Source of the DNA: Skermanella rosea
GTDB taxonomy: Bacteria > Pseudomonadota > Alphaproteobacteria > Azospirillales > Azospirillaceae
DNA: 64,000 nucleotides
Direction: 5' to 3'
NCBI RefSeq assembly: GCF_016806835.2
Contig: NZ_CP086111.1
Span: 3,651,471 to 3,715,470, forward strand
Shown here: positions 62,435 through 64,000 of the stretch, piece after piece
How positions within the stretch are numbered: position 1 is the first letter of the stretch
How the letters are laid out: the number at the start of each line of letters is the position of its first letter
Made by a program: the position numbers and the translations under genes
The notes under the pieces: model-generated
The model's database searches: none
The model's input: only the letters and a program-made list of their open reading frames with translations
Told to the model about the DNA's origin: nothing

Positions 62435-62717
62435 CGAGCGGGGTGAGCGCACTTTTCGAAACGGCCGGGGAAAACCGTTCGGAGATCGACCGGGTTATAC
62501 GAGCCGCTCGCATCTCCTCAGGGAGCGCTTAGGGGAGATAGTCGCTATCGCAATCCGGGATATGGGTTGGCAACACTGGTACACCGTGATCTCCGCTGGA
62601 GGCCTGTATGGCTGAACACTTCCGGGATGGTTCAGTTCTTCCCGGCCGGATTGCCGGGATTGCCGTTGGTCCGTTATCCTGATCGTGAGAGCTACGGAAG
62701 CGGCGGGGACAACTGCC

Positions 62718-63422
62718 ATGAGCACCGAAGGAAGGCACGAGACGATACTCCCTTTCCGAATCGCCCGACTCTCCCTCTCCTGTGCGGTGGCGGCGCTGAT
62801 GGCGGCAGGAGGCGCCGCGGCCCAGCAACGCCCTCCGCCGCTCAAGCTTTCCCGGGATGTCGTCGTCACCTACCGTTATGTGATGGACGGCTAGGCACTG
62901 GCCGCCGCCGCAGGCATCAACCCCAATTCCATGGTCGGCCAAGCCATGCGCGAGATGGCGGATGTCCAGACCCGCACCCTGCAGCAGGCTTCGACCGGCC
63001 GGATCCGTTCCGAGAATGCCGGACTTGTCCAGATCGTCGATCCCCGGAGCAGGCGAAGCTGGCAATTCGACACGTCCCCCGACGCTCCCGGCGGGCGCGT
63101 CGTATTCGTGAGCGAGGGGGAGGACGAGGTCGGCATGCAGCTCGAGGAGGTAGCACAGGATCCCCAATTCCTTGTGCGCCGGGAGGCAGGCACCGACATG
63201 GTGGCGGACCAAGCCTGCACCAATTGGCGCATCCAGCCCTGCGATGACGACTCCATGGTATGGATCTCCTGCTTCGCGGCCGACGGCCTCGCCCTGCGCG
63301 TCAAATTGTAGAGCGAGGGCATGACATCCGTTCAGGAGGCGACGCAGGTCGAGTATGGCCCGATCGACGCGGCGCTGTTCTCGCCGCCGGCGGACTGGCC
63401 GGTGCAACCCGCCATCGAGTAG
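62718..63422 (+). pseudogene. Secreted hypothetical protein gene with two in-frame amber codons
   Basis: The frame from ATG 62718 encodes a signal peptide (VAALMAAGGAAAQQ) and a domain of about 200 residues, but contains TAG at 62892-62894 (after YRYVMDG) and at 63309-63311 (after LALRVKL), and ends at TAG 63420-63422 (after PVQPAIE). Sequence on both sides of each internal TAG is protein-like and stays in the same frame. Both could be CAG(Gln)-to-TAG changes. Total 234 codons. Family not recognised with certainty; it resembles DUF4412-like lipid/ligand-binding proteins. Most likely a decaying gene. Confidence 0.7.
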
Positions 63423-63760
63423 CCTGCGGGCAGCTTGTACGGCATTCTATCCAAATCTATGCTACAGGGGAGCCGTATGGATGACGGGCGGGGAGACGGT
63501 TGAATGCCTGATGGACGATGGCCGGTCCGAGGCCAATCAGGTTGGGAGCCATGAGGAGTCCAGGCACCCAGCCAAGCCTGAACTCGCGATGGTCGGCCAT
63601 CCGGCAAAGGACTATCCCCGAACACACGGAAATTCAAATAATACTACCGTCTTCGCAAATGTCTTTCCGAACCGTCTACTTTAATTTTTGCTGAAGGCTC
63701 GTTCCGAATATTTCATTTATGAATTCAAACATCAAGCTCATCACGGTTCTGACCATAAGT
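63423..63760. other. Non-coding stretch with falling GC content
   Basis: The 338 bases after the amber-containing gene have no convincing gene; short open frames have no family match or ribosome binding site. From about 63600 GC content drops clearly (runs such as TTCAAATAATACTACC and TTTCATTTATGAATTC), in contrast to the rest of the window. Confidence 0.4.
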
Positions 63761-64000
63761 TTATGTTGAGAGTGCCTTCAGTGCATCTTCAACTATATCG
63801 AATCGGTTCCGCCACTCGGCCATCCCGAACCATTGGCAGTCATGTTCTTTCGTCCCCGGCCTCATACGCTTTTTATACGAATACAGGTGCGCACCGCGGC
63901 CGTTGACATGTGCCCCCTTCGCAACTTGGGCACGGACTACATCACCAGGTATGATGTAAAAATCTACATAGCGTCGCATCGGGATATCCTCACGTCCGTC
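63761..64000 (-). CDS. C-terminal part of an unidentified protein (continues past the window edge)
   Basis: The frame is open from the window edge to TAA (63763-63761), encoding at least 79 residues, with DGREDIPMRRYVDFYIIPGD at the left and FDIVEDALKALST at the end. The F-Y-I-I-P-G-D-V-V segment is like the C-terminal beta-strand of some PD-(D/E)XK-type or DUF4365-like proteins, but this is weak. Composition is less GC-rich than elsewhere, suggesting horizontal transfer. An ATG at 63979 exists, but the upstream codons look coding. Confidence 0.55.
   Translation of the reverse strand, partial: DGREDIPMRRYVDFYIIPGDVVRAQVAKGAHVNGRGAHLYSYKKRMRPGTKEHDCQWFGMAEWRNRFDIVEDALKALST

Noticed and set aside
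1-64000. CRISPR arrays, rRNA and tRNA genes
   Set aside because: No regularly spaced direct repeats and no recognisable rRNA or tRNA sequence were seen on either strand; a covariance-model scan would be decisive for tRNAs.

Overview
The window is GC-rich, densely packed and gene-dense, with frequent ATGA/GTGA start-stop overlaps. Gene content points to an alphaproteobacterium of the Azospirillum/Skermanella type: TRAP transporters, an Azospirillum-like 2-keto-3-deoxyarabonate dehydratase, LutABC, eukaryotic-type glutamine synthetase II next to a DUF2735-like gene, and tandem glycine riboswitch control. The genus is an inference. I saw no rRNA, tRNA or CRISPR array.

1-11.7 kb: the tail of an HxlR regulator, a cupin protein, then a sugar-acid island. 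It holds a UxaA-family dehydratase, a GntR/FCD regulator, and a TRAP transporter (dctQ-dctM-dctP) in one operon with an alpha-hydroxy-acid oxidoreductase, a 3-hydroxyisobutyrate-dehydrogenase-type reductase, a 2-keto-3-deoxy sugar-acid dehydratase and an alpha-ketoglutaric semialdehyde dehydrogenase. Together these would import an aldonate/aldarate and convert it to alpha-ketoglutarate. 11.7-18.6 kb: orphan NrtA/SsuA-like and TAXI binding proteins, a secreted hypothetical protein, an HtrA-like pseudoprotease with a PDZ domain, and lutABC for lactate oxidation. 18.6-31.8 kb: a nested palindromic element, an adenylate cyclase, small membrane and soluble proteins, WrbA, PhyH and MBL enzymes, a phospholipase-A2-like protein, a large RTX beta-helix protein, a region-4-only sigma-like protein facing a tiny anti-sigma-like protein, an SDR and an amidohydrolase.

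32-43 kb: glnII with NtrC-like and sigma-54-like sites, then an arsenic island on the minus strand (arsR-arsC fusion, arsenical GAPDH, arsJ, acr3). Divergent from it is an unusual operon: an enolase paralogue with two altered active-site residues, an APH-type kinase, a multicopper oxidase and a cytochrome c. 43-48 kb: homogentisate catabolism (hmgA-fahA), DCC protein, alpha/beta hydrolase, rhomboid, response regulator.

48.6-52.1 kb is a zone of decay. An L-asparaginase gene is split by a 1.5-kb IS4-type element with clear inverted repeats and a target duplication, followed by a deletion junction joining a truncated polysaccharide deacetylase to a truncated CobW gene. 52.2-62.4 kb: an aldo/keto reductase, a lipoprotein, a DUF1206 protein, a D-amino-acid-dehydrogenase-like gene under a tandem glycine riboswitch, an alanine/glycine symporter, a trypsin-like protease with a long helical N-terminus, a terminase-small-subunit-like protein, and a TSUP transporter divergent from a LysR regulator. 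The window ends with a gene carrying two in-frame amber codons and a lower-GC segment with the end of an unidentified gene.
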